A DNA stretch of 64,000 nt from Aquimarina sp. MAR_2010_214 (GTDB lineage: Bacteria; Bacteroidota; Bacteroidia; Flavobacteriales; Flavobacteriaceae), in the NCBI RefSeq assembly GCF_002846555.1, contig NZ_PJMS01000001.1, positions 4,857,501-4,921,500 on the forward strand, read 5' to 3'. A model generated the notes under the pieces. It ran no database searches. It worked only from the letters and a program-made list of their open reading frames with translations, and was not told the origin of the DNA. The position numbers and the translations under genes were made by a program. Shown here piece by piece: positions 40,813-50,655 of the stretch; position 1 is the first letter of the stretch; every line of letters begins with the position of its first letter.

Positions 40813-41595
40813 TTATGATATTTCTTGATACTTCTTTTTCCAGAAAAATATTTTTCTTTTTATTCGACGTTTACGGTAATATTTGTCCTGAAACTCTTCA
40901 GTGTACTTCCACATAAGATCAAATATCTCTTTTTCATCTTCTCCTGTACATTTTGCATATTCATTACTCATTACCTGAACCATAGATTCATGTATGGTTA
41001 ATTTAGCAAAATTTTTAATTCTAGTATCAAAATCCATTTCTCCAAATTTCATCCGGTTAAGATCTACCAAATAAAACTCATACTCTTCTTTTTTTCTTTT
41101 TACCAATGTATTCCCAGGGGAATGATCAAGGAAATTAACTCCATTTTTATGCAACATATATGTAAACCGAGTAAAGGCCCTAAGAATAGATTCATGGTCA
41201 GGTATATCAAAATCGGTAGTTAATTCGCGATATGTAAGATCACAATCTACCAGTTTACTTATATAATAGCTTTTCTTAAATAAACAAAAGGTAGTATATA
41301 AATCATATGCCAATGGGAATGGTGTTTTTATGCCTAGCTCCAATAACTTATTCGCATAACTATAAGATCTTTCTGCTTTTGATTTTCTAAAGAATCGATA
41401 TACAACCTGATTTATAAAATTAGGAACCTTGAATGATTTGATTGTATATTTTTCACCTTCAATCTCTACAATTTTTATAACATTGCGCTCTGCATCTCCT
41501 AATATCTCATGATAGTCATCAAAATGCGCTATTGTTTTCTGCACTTCGGTTTCTACTGATTTATAATCTGGATGTATGATAAATTTATGTTGCAT
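40813..41595 (-). CDS. Kdo/WaaP-family lipopolysaccharide kinase-like protein
   Basis: A 260-residue protein with a compact kinase fold: the ATP-lysine is likely in YTIKSFKVP, the catalytic loop is FLDHSPGNTLVK (HxxxxN) and the metal-binding motif is YLVDLNRM (DLNR for DFG), as in Kdo kinase and InaA proteins. It probably phosphorylates Kdo or a core heptose of lipid A-core. It is encoded on the strand opposite the adjacent GT2, converging with it, inside the glycan locus. Confidence 0.85.
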   Translation of the reverse strand: MQHKFIIHPDYKSVETEVQKTIAHFDDYHEILGDAERNVIKIVEIEGEKYTIKSFKVPNFINQVVYRFFRKSKAERSYSYANKLLELGIKTPFPLAYDLYTTFCLFKKSYYISKLVDCDLTYRELTTDFDIPDHESILRAFTRFTYMLHKNGVNFLDHSPGNTLVKRKKEEYEFYLVDLNRMKFGEMDFDTRIKNFAKLTIHESMVQVMSNEYAKCTGEDEKEIFDLMWKYTEEFQDKYYRKRRIKRKIFFWKKKYQEIS

Positions 41596-41703
41596 TCTTT
41601 ATTTATAATAATCTAAACAAAAGTAACTTTTTGATACGGTTCCTCGGTAATTAGTATTCAGGAATAAGACAAGCTTATATACTTAGATACTACTTAGTAT
41701 AAA

Positions 41704-42759
41704 TTACATTAAGGATTTGTATATTTTATTGTATTCTAATGCTGCTGTTTGCCAGCTAAATTTTTCTAATTGGGTTTTAATTTTTTCCTCCATTATAAGT
41801 CTATTAGACTCAAAATAGGTGATTTTTGTTAAAAACATATTAGCCATATATTCAGGCTCTAATTCTTCCCAATAAAAACATGCTTCTCCTCCTATTTCTG
41901 GTAAAGAAGTTTTATTATAAAGAAAAATAGGTTTATTAAAGTTTAATGCTTCAACCACCGGTAATCCAAATCCTTCTCTGGAAGAAGGAAACACAAAAGC
42001 AAAACAATTAGTAAACAGTTCTACTTTTGTTTCTTCGGATACAATACCTTTCAAAAAAACTCTTTCCTCAAGGTTATTTTCTTGAATTAAATTTTCTAAA
42101 TGTAAAACATAATCACTACTACCTTTTCCTGCAAGAACAAGTTTAAATCTTTCTGGAATATGATTCATCATCAAAATAAGTTTCTCCAGATTTTTGTATG
42201 GTCTCATTTCCGTAATGCAAAAAAGATAATCATCTGTATTCTCATCAGGGTTAACTAACGAAATTTCTTTTAAGGAATTACCATTATATATTACTTTTTG
42301 TGTTTTTGATGCAGCAACATCAAAATGTTTATTCACTTCATCTTTAGTAAAGTTTGACACAAAAACAAGTACTTGAGCTCTATCTATTTTTTTTTGAATA
42401 AAATCCTTAGTTTTTTGATCTACAGCATCTTCATAAATAAAATTAATATCATGAATAGTTAAAACATATGGGATCTTTTTATTTAAAGGCTCAATTTTAC
42501 TTAGCTGATTGGTAGAATGAAATATATAGTTACGACCAAAGATACCCAACTGGCGATGTATTGAATAATAGTATTTTACAAAAATATTCTTTTGATTAAA
42601 TATCGATTTATAACGTCCTTTTTTAGGAGTATAAAAAACATAATTTATATCAGTATCAATAGATGAAAAAGCTTTAGACAAATGATATGAAAATTGTCCA
42701 AAGCCTTTATTTAGATTTTTCAAGTAATGAAAATCTACAAATACTCTTTTATTTTTCAC
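41704..42759 (-). CDS. Glycosyltransferase family 4
   Basis: A 351-residue GT-B enzyme: VDFHYLKNLNKGFGQFSYHL at the N-terminus, VLTIHDINFI in the acceptor domain, and the donor-binding C-terminal domain with CITEMRPYKNLEKL, LVLAGKGSS and the E-x7-E motif within FVFPSSREGFGLPVVEAL. It uses a nucleotide sugar, donor not assignable. It starts 4 nt downstream of the preceding minus-strand gene (42764-43705), so the two are coupled. Confidence 0.9.
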   Translation of the reverse strand: MKNKRVFVDFHYLKNLNKGFGQFSYHLSKAFSSIDTDINYVFYTPKKGRYKSIFNQKNIFVKYYYSIHRQLGIFGRNYIFHSTNQLSKIEPLNKKIPYVLTIHDINFIYEDAVDQKTKDFIQKKIDRAQVLVFVSNFTKDEVNKHFDVAASKTQKVIYNGNSLKEISLVNPDENTDDYLFCITEMRPYKNLEKLILMMNHIPERFKLVLAGKGSSDYVLHLENLIQENNLEERVFLKGIVSEETKVELFTNCFAFVFPSSREGFGLPVVEALNFNKPIFLYNKTSLPEIGGEACFYWEELEPEYMANMFLTKITYFESNRLIMEEKIKTQLEKFSWQTAALEYNKIYKSLM

Positions 42760-42763
42760 CTTT

Positions 42764-43705
42764 TTATAAATTTAGAATTCTGTTTATCCAATTATCTACC
42801 AGGTACTTTTGATAGATCTCACTTGGTATTTCTTCATATTCATTCTTAAAAAAAGAGTTAGGAATTTGAATATTATTTTTATCTATTATTAAGATATTAT
42901 TTGGGTTATAAAAATCATAGTTAGCAATAGCTGCGTTAGTAGTTATTAACTTTTTGCTATTCCCTAAACTTTCAAAAACTCTAAACGATAGTCCATCCTG
43001 TCCTTCTCTATGAATATCTAATAATACGTTAGAATGAGCTACTAATTCATTTACATCTTTCATATTTATCCTTTCTGTAACGTACGCTACACTACTCTTG
43101 GATTCAATTTTCTTTTTTCCGAAACTGATAATTTTATATGATATCCCTAAATCATCTAATTTTAATGCTATATCATCTATAAGTTTAGATCTCTTACTAA
43201 ACGTGCTTATATTAAAAACTTCTTGTTCTATCGACAAGTTCTTTTTGTTTTCTTTAAAAATATAATTTGTCGCAAATTTAAAATTATGCTTTTTTGAATC
43301 ATTAGGTTCAAAAGTATATACCTCATCAAAAAAAGGAGCTACTAATAATATTTTTGGTATTCTTTCTATATTATCATTAAAGAACGCTGTCAAATCCCCT
43401 GTAAATGACCTTATATTCTTAATAATCTGAGGAAGTAAAAAATTAGCGTTAAGCATCAGGATTTTATCTTGTTTTCCAATTTCACCCAATCGCTTAAGAA
43501 TTTCTTTATTTAAGTGATTCTTTTTTATATCATATTTAAAAAAGGTTTTCCCAACAAAATTAAAAATTCGGTGAAAAACTGTAGGATACTGATACCTAAA
43601 AGTATGAAAGTTTATATGATTAACTTCATATCCCTGCTTTTTTAGACTCTTGGCAATTTCATCGTTAATCCCCAAAACATCTAGACTAATCAGTGTTATT
43701 TTCAT
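42764..43705 (-). CDS. Probable glycosyltransferase (CgeB-like GT-B)
   Basis: The 313-residue protein begins with a Rossmann-like strand (MKITLISLDVLGINDEIAKS) and ends with an inverting C-domain pattern, LLDIHREGQDGLSFRVFESL, resembling the donor site of CgeB-like and other GT4-related enzymes (DxxR..Q.GLS.R.FE.L). No signal peptide is present. The position immediately upstream of a GT4 in the glycan locus supports the call, but the family assignment is by motif only. Confidence 0.7.
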   Translation of the reverse strand: MKITLISLDVLGINDEIAKSLKKQGYEVNHINFHTFRYQYPTVFHRIFNFVGKTFFKYDIKKNHLNKEILKRLGEIGKQDKILMLNANFLLPQIIKNIRSFTGDLTAFFNDNIERIPKILLVAPFFDEVYTFEPNDSKKHNFKFATNYIFKENKKNLSIEQEVFNISTFSKRSKLIDDIALKLDDLGISYKIISFGKKKIESKSSVAYVTERINMKDVNELVAHSNVLLDIHREGQDGLSFRVFESLGNSKKLITTNAAIANYDFYNPNNILIIDKNNIQIPNSFFKNEYEEIPSEIYQKYLVDNWINRILNL

Positions 43706-43813
43706 GTTTTAAATAATAATAGAGACAAACTTACTAAAAGTAAAGAATCATATTGCTAAAAAAATAATTTTTAAAATTAATACATTTGTCAACATTATGT
43801 TAAATTCACTATA

Positions 43814-44476
43814 ATGAACTATCTATTTATTATTTTACCTATTGTGCTACTAGGAATTGCATCTCCCAAACTTATCAAACTTATCAAACATAAGTCATTA
43901 TATCCTTTCATGCCTTACAAATATAATTTTAGGAGAAGACGTATAACTTTTTCTAAAACACTACAGCTCTTAAATGAACGAAACGCTAAAATACTGGTAG
44001 AGACAGGAACTTCGAGAAATGGTCTAAAAGCTACTAAAACTGATGGTGGTGCAACAATCGTTTTTGGTAAATGGGCAAAGGAAAATGATGCTAAGTTACA
44101 TTCTGTAGATATTAGTGAAAATTCGGTTAAAGGAGCACAAGAAGCAGTACAAGAAGAAAGTTTACAAGATAGTACAACGGTATATCTTGGGGATTCTCTA
44201 GACTTCTTAAAGAATTTCAACGACTCTATTGACTTTTTATATCTAGATAGTTATGATTATTCAAAAACCGATATAGAAGTTCAAAAGAAAAGTCAGGAGC
44301 ATCACTTACAAGAGTTTATTCTGGCTGAAAATAAATTACATGATAAATCTATCGTTTTAATAGATGATTGTAGGCTTCCTGGAGGTGGTAAAGGAAAAAC
44401 AGTTGTAGAATATATGCTAAAAAAAGATTGGAAAATTTTAATTAATGCTTATCAAATTTTATTAGTGAAAAAGTAG
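43814..44476 (+). CDS. Class I SAM-dependent methyltransferase-like protein
   Basis: The 220-residue protein starts with a hydrophobic helix (about 2-20), a possible membrane anchor. It continues with a Rossmann methyltransferase core: LVETGTSRNG (motif I), LHSVDIS (motif II), VYLGDSLDFL, DFLYLDSYDY, and SIVLIDDCRLPGGGKGKTV. The last parts resemble the TylF/Methyltransf_24 group, often found with glycan genes. The acceptor is unknown. It is divergent from the neighbouring GT genes. Confidence 0.78.
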   Translation: MNYLFIILPIVLLGIASPKLIKLIKHKSLYPFMPYKYNFRRRRITFSKTLQLLNERNAKILVETGTSRNGLKATKTDGGATIVFGKWAKENDAKLHSVDISENSVKGAQEAVQEESLQDSTTVYLGDSLDFLKNFNDSIDFLYLDSYDYSKTDIEVQKKSQEHHLQEFILAENKLHDKSIVLIDDCRLPGGGKGKTVVEYMLKKDWKILINAYQILLVKK

Positions 44477-44487
44477 CACTTTCTATA

Positions 44488-45234
44488 CTATTTTTTTCTA
44501 ATAACTTGAACTTCTTTTATTTTAAAATCATGATGACATAGATATAGGTTAAATAACCGTTCGGCTAAAAAACCAAAGACCCTTGGTTCTATTCCTATAC
44601 CTGATTTAATTATTCTTTGTTCGACTTCAAATAAAATACGCATTAACCATGTCATATATTGATCATAAATAACCTTTGAGGTAATCATCATCGAATAAAA
44701 ATATCCTTTCTTTTTATTAAAAACCTGAGTCATACTTGTTACATAATCAGGGTATAACTCGTGTATAATCTCAATAGCTAATTTTAAATTTTCTTCTTTA
44801 TGATTCTCTATATATTGATTATACATTGTTTTTTTTAACGGTCGCTTTTTGGGAAGAATAAAATCATAATCTTTCAAAAGTTTTTCTATTTTTTTATTAT
44901 GCCTCTGGCTACATACTTTTTCTAAACTATATCTATTTTTATATTTTTTGACTCTTTTTATATGTGAAAAAGTAAATGCATCTATAAAATTGAAATAACG
45001 ACGATAATGACATATACCTATATAATCAATATGTTTAACATTTTTCCAAATCCAGTACATTGCAGTGATTTCACAATAATTAGGATTCTTTTCTGCTATA
45101 TGGTTTTCGATATCATCTTGTAGAAAATTATCAGGAATATTCTCTTTTCTATTTCCTACCAATATAGGCTGAAATAAGTCATTAGTTGGTAATGCTAAAC
45201 TTTTATGAGTAACGGTGTAAATATTTATTTGCAT
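44488..45234 (-). CDS. DUF4422 glycosyltransferase-like protein
   Basis: The 248-residue protein carries the DUF4422 pattern: INIYTVTHK at the N-terminus, PILVGNRKENIPDN, NPNYCEITAMYWIWKN, YIGICHYRRYFNF, YDFILPKKRPL, and the C-terminal RVFGFLAERLFNLYL. DUF4422 proteins are found in polysaccharide clusters and are thought to be glycosyltransferases. It converges with the methyltransferase (12-nt gap) and closes the glycan locus. Confidence 0.87.
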   Translation of the reverse strand: MQINIYTVTHKSLALPTNDLFQPILVGNRKENIPDNFLQDDIENHIAEKNPNYCEITAMYWIWKNVKHIDYIGICHYRRYFNFIDAFTFSHIKRVKKYKNRYSLEKVCSQRHNKKIEKLLKDYDFILPKKRPLKKTMYNQYIENHKEENLKLAIEIIHELYPDYVTSMTQVFNKKKGYFYSMMITSKVIYDQYMTWLMRILFEVEQRIIKSGIGIEPRVFGFLAERLFNLYLCHHDFKIKEVQVIRKK

Positions 45235-46065
45235 TTAAAAACCTATTATAATAATTATTTGCATAATTGCTTCTTTTAAAAACAATCCATTTATAATTTT
45301 ATTTCGAACTTCTTTTTTATTTTTTTATTGTATCACTTGGCATACCAACTAAATTACTTGCACCCATTATTTTGACACTGTTTCAATTTCAAATCTTTAT
45401 TATCTTAAAATATCAAAATCATACAAACAACATTTATTGTAGTTTCCTAAAAATCAACACACAAGGAGCATGTAAAAATCTCACTAAACAAAAACAACAC
45501 ATAATCTGTTGTTTTTTTAAGCAATTATAAAATAAAATACGTGATAACAATTAACAAATATATAGCATATTTTGATTATGCAGAATAATAACTTGAGGAA
45601 AATCTACTAAAAAAACATGAAATCATACAACTACTTCTTTTCTATTGTTTTTGTTGTATAGAACTACATTTTTCTAGTTTCATTTTAATTCTGACAAAAA
45701 AACAACAGCCCCTCTTTTTATCCAAATCACTACTTAAATATTTTCTATAAATAATCCTTGAAGCAAGTCCACAAAACATTCAACGGAAAAAAGTTTATTT
45801 TTAGTTTAATGAAAACCTTAGATTTTCAAACTCTCCTCTTCTTACAAGGTAGCCGCTTTTAGGTTAGTATAATGAAAAATAACACTTCTGAAAAGGATAT
45901 AATGATAGTGATAAAGTTTCTTTTTTGCTTCTTTTTCCTTACTGGGAAATTAACTTTTTTTTAACGTAATACTATCGTAACAAAACAACTCTTCAGTACA
46001 TTATTATGTGTAAAAGGGAACTATTCTTTTTATAATTTTTTATTTAATCTTAAAACCTAATTATT
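45235..46065. other. 830-bp AT-rich spacer with hairpin and decayed repeat
   Basis: No supported gene. It contains a terminator-like hairpin at 45488-45518 (AAAAACAACA / TGTTGTTTTT plus T-run) with no plus-strand gene just before it, which could mark the end of a small RNA. It also contains a degraded copy of the CGAGGCAAGCC element at 45756-45780. The last 200 bp presumably hold the promoter of the lipoprotein gene; no strong TAnnTTTG box is seen. Confidence 0.4.
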
Positions 46066-47067
46066 ATGAAAAATTTATTTTTTGCCTTTTTGGCATTACT
46101 TATTGTTTCTTGTTCTCAAGATCAAAATTTCGAAAGTGATCTTACAGATCAATCTTTAAAAAAAGAAACTTCATTACTAACATTTAAAGACTGGGATCAT
46201 TTCTATGAAGAATATAATTCTATATCATATTTAAATCAAGATGAATTAACATCTTGGGTTTCTAAAAAACACCATAATGCACTATTAAATTCGTTCAATG
46301 ATTCAGACGAATATAGCATTGAAAAAGAAACCGACATAAACACGTTGACTAATGGATTATTAGCTATTCTAAATGAAAATCAAGAATTTAAAGTTGGAGA
46401 AAACATTATTTATTTTAAAAACGGAAAATTTTATGAAATTTCTAAGAAAAAAATTATTAGAAATTCTGAATGGAAAAATAATTTATCTAATCTAAAAAAA
46501 ATTGGAGAAGCTAATATTGAGCTAGCAAACAGTCAGAAAGAAAATAAAACATTTTCTTTTAATGCTGGAAATGGTACCATTAAAATAGAAGCACATGATT
46601 TCAGACGGCAAGTTTGGAAAAATTGTAGTAGTGGTGCATTAATTAATGGTACTTGTTGCACTACAAGGTACACTAACAGTCTTATCAACAGAAGTTTTAA
46701 TTTAGGTGGTTCACATAATATTATAAGTGAACTTTATTTTGATGTAAACATGGGATATCATTATAAAGGTAAATGGAGAAAATCTGGAGAACATAGAAAT
46801 ATTACTGTTAATTTATCTACAAATGGTAAACTTCTTTTTGATAATGGTTATCCTACCGGTCCAAACAATAATTTTAACAAAAATGTTTCTAGAAATCTTC
46901 CTTGTAAAACTTCGGATCAAAGAATTTTACTTGGAAATGCATCTTATTCTGTTGCTTTAGGAGGTTATGGTGTTTGGCATGTGAATATCGAAGGCACAAC
47001 AACACAACATGTTAATGGAGATGTTTCTTCAAATAAGTGGACTAATTACATTAATTGGACTAGATAG
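46066..47067 (+). CDS. Lipoprotein of unknown function
   Basis: The 333-residue protein has a type II signal peptide (MKNLFFAFLALLIVSCSQ, lipid-anchored Cys16). Residues 40-140 form a helical region (TFKDWDHFYEEYNSI, LNQDELTSWVSKKHHNALL) seen at the start of many Bacteroidota lipoproteins. The C-terminal 150 residues look beta-rich and secreted, with four Cys (KNCSSG, TCCTT, LPCKT) that could form disulfides. No catalytic motif is visible and I do not recognise the C-terminal domain. It is isolated and flanked by terminators. Confidence 0.8.
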   Translation: MKNLFFAFLALLIVSCSQDQNFESDLTDQSLKKETSLLTFKDWDHFYEEYNSISYLNQDELTSWVSKKHHNALLNSFNDSDEYSIEKETDINTLTNGLLAILNENQEFKVGENIIYFKNGKFYEISKKKIIRNSEWKNNLSNLKKIGEANIELANSQKENKTFSFNAGNGTIKIEAHDFRRQVWKNCSSGALINGTCCTTRYTNSLINRSFNLGGSHNIISELYFDVNMGYHYKGKWRKSGEHRNITVNLSTNGKLLFDNGYPTGPNNNFNKNVSRNLPCKTSDQRILLGNASYSVALGGYGVWHVNIEGTTTQHVNGDVSSNKWTNYINWTR

Positions 47068-47084
47068 TTATCACTGTCAAATTT

Positions 47085-47125
47085 TATAAGAGAGACTGTC
47101 TGAAAAGGCAGTCTCTCTTAGTTTT
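47085..47125 (+). terminator. Terminator after the lipoprotein gene
   Basis: AAGAGAGACTG...CAGTCTCTCTT forms an 11-bp stem around a short A/G-rich loop, followed by AGTTTT. It lies about 20 nt after the stop. Confidence 0.85.
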
Positions 47126-47209
47126 GGAGCTCCTACCTTTACTTATACATTTTTTCAAGATAGTTTATTATGCCTTAATAAATATTATAGAAAAATGAAG
47201 AAAGGCAAA

Positions 47210-47394
47210 GGTAATCAGATTTAAAAAACCTACTCAGTTTACAAGGAGTAACATATCGTAAAAGAAGATGTTGGGATGTATGAAAACATAAAGCAAAACA
47301 TGAACTTCAAACGCTTTATGTTAAGAGGAATTCAAAAATAGAAACAGAAATAAGGTTAATTACTATATCATACAACCTCAAAAAAGTGAAATAG
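47210..47394 (+). pseudogene. IS1182-family transposase remnant (C-terminal)
   Basis: Three reading frames joined by two frameshifts encode NLLSLQGVTYRKRRCWDV (from 47227), YENIKQNMNFKRFMLRG (from 47279) and IETEIRLITISYNLKK (to a TAG at 47392-47394). Together they reproduce the conserved end of IS1182-type DDE transposases (ENL.S..G..YRK.R..DVE..F.NIK.N..F.RF.LRG..KVE.E..L..IAHNL.K). The upstream part (before 47227) is too decayed to follow. Nothing else was found in 47126-47501. Confidence 0.82.
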
Positions 47395-47501
47395 GTAAAG
47401 AACACTAAAAGGTCTTAAAAAGTAAAAATCAAAAGAAAAAGATCCCCTAAATACTTTTTAGACAACTTCTTTTGTATTTTGCGACATTAAAAAATTATCT
47501 A

Positions 47502-48071
47502 ATGCCAGATCAAATTACAGAAATCCAAAATGCAATTAATACATTAAAAAAAGGAGGAATCATCCTCTATCCTACCGATACAATTTGGGGTATTGGCTGT
47601 GACGCCACTAATGCAGAAGCGGTTGATAAGTTATATGCCTTAAAAAATCGGGAAGAAAGCAAGTCTATGATCTGCTTGGTTAGTGATTTTAAAATGCTGC
47701 AACAATATATAGAAGAAGTTCCTGAAGTAGCCTATGATATTCTAAAATATGCTGCAAAACCTACTACTATTATCTATGACAGACCGCTACATGTTGCAGA
47801 AAATATTATCGCAGATGATAATACATTAGGTATTCGGGTTGTGAGAGATCCTTTTTGTGGAAAATTAATTAAGAAGCTTAAACGACCTATTGTTTCGACC
47901 TCTGCTAACATTAGTGGTATGCCTGCTCCAAAAAACTTAAAAGAAATACCCGCAGCAATTTTGGAAGGCGTAGACTATGTCGTAAATTTGCCTCTACAAA
48001 AAAAAGGAGCTAAACCTTCTTCAATTATTAAAATAGGAAGCGATAGTACCGTAAAAATTATTAGGAAGTAA
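47502..48071 (+). CDS. L-threonylcarbamoyladenylate synthase (Sua5/YciO/YrdC)
   Basis: Makes threonylcarbamoyl-AMP, the precursor of t6A37 in ANN-decoding tRNAs. The 189-residue protein has the YrdC fold with KKGGIILYPTDTIWGIGCDA, LKNREESKSMICLVS and RPIVSTSANISGMPAPKN. It lacks the extra C-terminal Sua5 domain, so it is the short TsaC/YciO type. The ATG at 47502 (MPDQITEIQ) is preferred; upstream in-frame starts overlap a promoter-like TATTTTGCG. It is 7 nt upstream of the CCA-adding enzyme, so both tRNA-maturation genes probably share a transcript. Confidence 0.92.
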   Translation: MPDQITEIQNAINTLKKGGIILYPTDTIWGIGCDATNAEAVDKLYALKNREESKSMICLVSDFKMLQQYIEEVPEVAYDILKYAAKPTTIIYDRPLHVAENIIADDNTLGIRVVRDPFCGKLIKKLKRPIVSTSANISGMPAPKNLKEIPAAILEGVDYVVNLPLQKKGAKPSSIIKIGSDSTVKIIRK

Positions 48072-48078
48072 TTGATTC

Positions 48079-49500
48079 ATGTCGGAAATCAAAAATTATA
48101 AAAAAGCTTTACAACATCCAATTTTTGAAACAATTGCCAAAGCATCAGCAAATCTAGAACTAGACAGCTATGTTATTGGTGGATTTGTAAGAGACCATAT
48201 ATTGCAAAGAAAAACGGTCAAAGATATTGATATTGTTGCTGTTGGTAGCGGAATAGCATTAGCAAAAGAAGTATCCAAACTTTTACCTGGCAATCCCAAA
48301 GTGCAGATTTTTAAAACCTATGGTACGGCAATGCTAAAAGCTGATGATATCGAGGTAGAATTTGTTGGAGCACGAAAAGAATCCTATTCTGAAGATAGTC
48401 GCAATCCCATTGTAGAAAATGGAAGTTTAGAAGACGATCAGAATAGACGAGATTTTACAATCAACACTCTTGCCTTACACCTATCACCAGAAAATTTTGG
48501 AGAAATATTAGATCCTTTTAATGGCTTAGAAGATCTAAAATCAAAAGTAATCCGTACTCCTTTAGATCCTGATATTACATATTCTGATGATCCTTTGCGA
48601 ATGATGAGAGCAATTCGTTTTGCTACACAACTCGATTTCAAAATTGAATCCACCTCATTAAAAGCTATTACCAAAAATAAAGATCGAATTAAGATCATTA
48701 CCAAAGAACGTATAGTAGATGAGTTGCATAAAATTATTTTAAGTGATAAACCTTCAACAGGCTTTATATTACTGGAACAAACCGGTCTTTTGGAGTATAT
48801 ACTACCCGAACTTATCGCGTTAAAGGGTATTGATGAAGTCGAAGGGCAACGACATAAAGATAATTTTTATCACACCCTAGAAGTTCTAGATAATATTGCA
48901 GAAAACACAGATGACCTCTGGTTACGTTGGGCGGCTTTACTTCATGATATCGGTAAGGCACCTACCAAAAAGTTTAGCAAAAAAGTAGGATGGACTTTTC
49001 ATGGGCATGAATTTGTAGGTTCAAAAATGGTATTCAAACTATTTAAGCGCCTAAAAATGCCGCTAAATGAAAAAATGAAGTTTGTTCAAAAAATGGTATT
49101 AATGAGCTCCAGACCTATAGTGATTGCAACAGAGGTTACAGATTCTGCTGTGCGAAGACTAGTATTTGATGCAGGAGAGTACATTGAAGAATTAATGACA
49201 CTTTGTGAAGCCGATATTACAACCAAAAACCCTAAACGTTTTAAAAAATATCATAATAATTTCAAGATTGTAAGGCAAAAAATGATTGAAGTTGAAGAAC
49301 GAGATCATGTTCGCAATTTTCAACCACCTGTTACAGGAGAAGAGATTATGAAGACCTTTAATATCAAGCCCTCTCGCGAAATAGGAATCATTAAAGAAGC
49401 AATTAAAGAAGCAATTCTTGAAGGTGAAATCCCTAATGAGCACGAAGCAGCTTATGAATATATGGTAAAAAAAGGTGAAGAATTAGGGTTAAAAAAGTAA
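48079..49500 (+). CDS. cca: CCA tRNA nucleotidyltransferase with HD domain
   Basis: Adds or repairs the 3' CCA of tRNAs. The 473-residue protein has the class II nucleotidyltransferase head ([21 protein letters not shown]), [15 protein letters not shown], the specificity motif [13 protein letters not shown], and an HD phosphohydrolase domain with [12 protein letters not shown] (about residue 290). A CCA enzyme is needed because the tRNA seen in this window lacks an encoded CCA. Confidence 0.95.
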   Translation: MSEIKNYKKALQHPIFETIAKASANLELDSYVIGGFVRDHILQRKTVKDIDIVAVGSGIALAKEVSKLLPGNPKVQIFKTYGTAMLKADDIEVEFVGARKESYSEDSRNPIVENGSLEDDQNRRDFTINTLALHLSPENFGEILDPFNGLEDLKSKVIRTPLDPDITYSDDPLRMMRAIRFATQLDFKIESTSLKAITKNKDRIKIITKERIVDELHKIILSDKPSTGFILLEQTGLLEYILPELIALKGIDEVEGQRHKDNFYHTLEVLDNIAENTDDLWLRWAALLHDIGKAPTKKFSKKVGWTFHGHEFVGSKMVFKLFKRLKMPLNEKMKFVQKMVLMSSRPIVIATEVTDSAVRRLVFDAGEYIEELMTLCEADITTKNPKRFKKYHNNFKIVRQKMIEVEERDHVRNFQPPVTGEEIMKTFNIKPSREIGIIKEAIKEAILEGEIPNEHEAAYEYMVKKGEELGLKK

Positions 49501-49592
49501 CTAAGAATCTAAGTAGGTACTTCATATTTTCAAACTATATAATACAACTTTATAATTCTGAATCTTTGTCACTTTGAAACTTTGAATAAAAA

Positions 49593-50609
49593 ATGAAAAA
49601 AGACAATAAAAAAGTAATATACTGGCTACTTACAGGGTGCTTATTGATTTTTATTATGGTTGTAGTTGGTGGAATTACCAGACTTACTCATTCTGGGTTA
49701 TCTATCTCTAATTATAAACTAATTTCGGGCACTATCCCTCCTATGAATGATGTAGAATGGAACGCAGCATTCGACCTCTACAAGCAATACCCAGAATATC
49801 AAAAGATAAATCATCAATTCACACTTGACGATTTTAAAGATATTTATTTTTGGGAATGGTTACATCGTGTCATCGGAAGATTCATAGGTGTTATATTTAT
49901 AATACCTTTCGTATATTTCTTAATCAGAAAACAGCTTACTACGCCTACCATAAAAAAATCTCTAATACTCATGTTATTAGGAAGTTTTCAAGGATTTCTT
50001 GGTTGGTTTATGGTAAAAAGTGGATTAATTGATAGGCCCGATGTAAGTCACTATCGACTTGCCATGCATCTCACCGCAGCATTTATAACCTTTGCATATA
50101 CATTTTGGGTAGCTCTGGATTTGATATATCCTAATAAAAAACAAATCGATATTAAGTTTAGAAAACTGATTCGATGGGGTTTAGGAGTTCTTTTACTTCA
50201 GATTATCTATGGTGCTTTTGTCGCTGGCTTAGATGCTGGTTTATTACATAATTATTGGCCATTAATGAGTGATGGAACCATAATTCATGAATCCGTTTAT
50301 ATTGAACAATCTCCCTTACTAAAGAATTTTGTAGAAGGAAAAAGTGGAGTCCAGTTCATACATCGTTATCTGGCTTATATAGTTGTAGGACTTATTGTTT
50401 TCATTTGGTTTCGAAGTAAAAAAATTCAGACAAGTACTACTCAGTCTAATTCACTAAATGCCTTACTAATTATTGTTTGCATTCAATTTTTATTAGGTGT
50501 ATTTACATTAATATTTAGAGTCCCAATCTTATTAGGAGTATTACACCAGATTGTTGCTTTTTTCTTATTAGGGGCAATGACTTTTTCATTACATCGTTTT
50601 AGTAAATAA
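49593..50609 (+). CDS. ctaA: Heme A synthase (COX15/CtaA)
   Basis: Oxidises heme O to heme A for aa3-type cytochrome oxidase. The 338-residue membrane protein has eight predicted helices. Heme-ligand histidines are in GITRLTHSGLS, WLHRVIGRFIG, HYRLAMHL and QFIHRYLAYI, and a final LHQIVAF lies in helix 8. The typical duplicated four-helix layout is preserved. The rest of the oxidase cluster is not adjacent. Confidence 0.93.
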   Translation: MKKDNKKVIYWLLTGCLLIFIMVVVGGITRLTHSGLSISNYKLISGTIPPMNDVEWNAAFDLYKQYPEYQKINHQFTLDDFKDIYFWEWLHRVIGRFIGVIFIIPFVYFLIRKQLTTPTIKKSLILMLLGSFQGFLGWFMVKSGLIDRPDVSHYRLAMHLTAAFITFAYTFWVALDLIYPNKKQIDIKFRKLIRWGLGVLLLQIIYGAFVAGLDAGLLHNYWPLMSDGTIIHESVYIEQSPLLKNFVEGKSGVQFIHRYLAYIVVGLIVFIWFRSKKIQTSTTQSNSLNALLIIVCIQFLLGVFTLIFRVPILLGVLHQIVAFFLLGAMTFSLHRFSK

Positions 50610-50623
50610 CAATGCATTTATAG

Positions 50624-50631
50624 TATCTTTG
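50624..50631 (+). promoter_or_regulatory. -7 box upstream of the pRiA4b-like gene
   Basis: TATCTTTG, perfect match, 24 nt before the ATG at 50656. The start is expected around 50637, giving a short AT-rich leader. Confidence 0.55.
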
Positions 50632-50655
50632 CATTTCCAAATTAATTAATTAATA

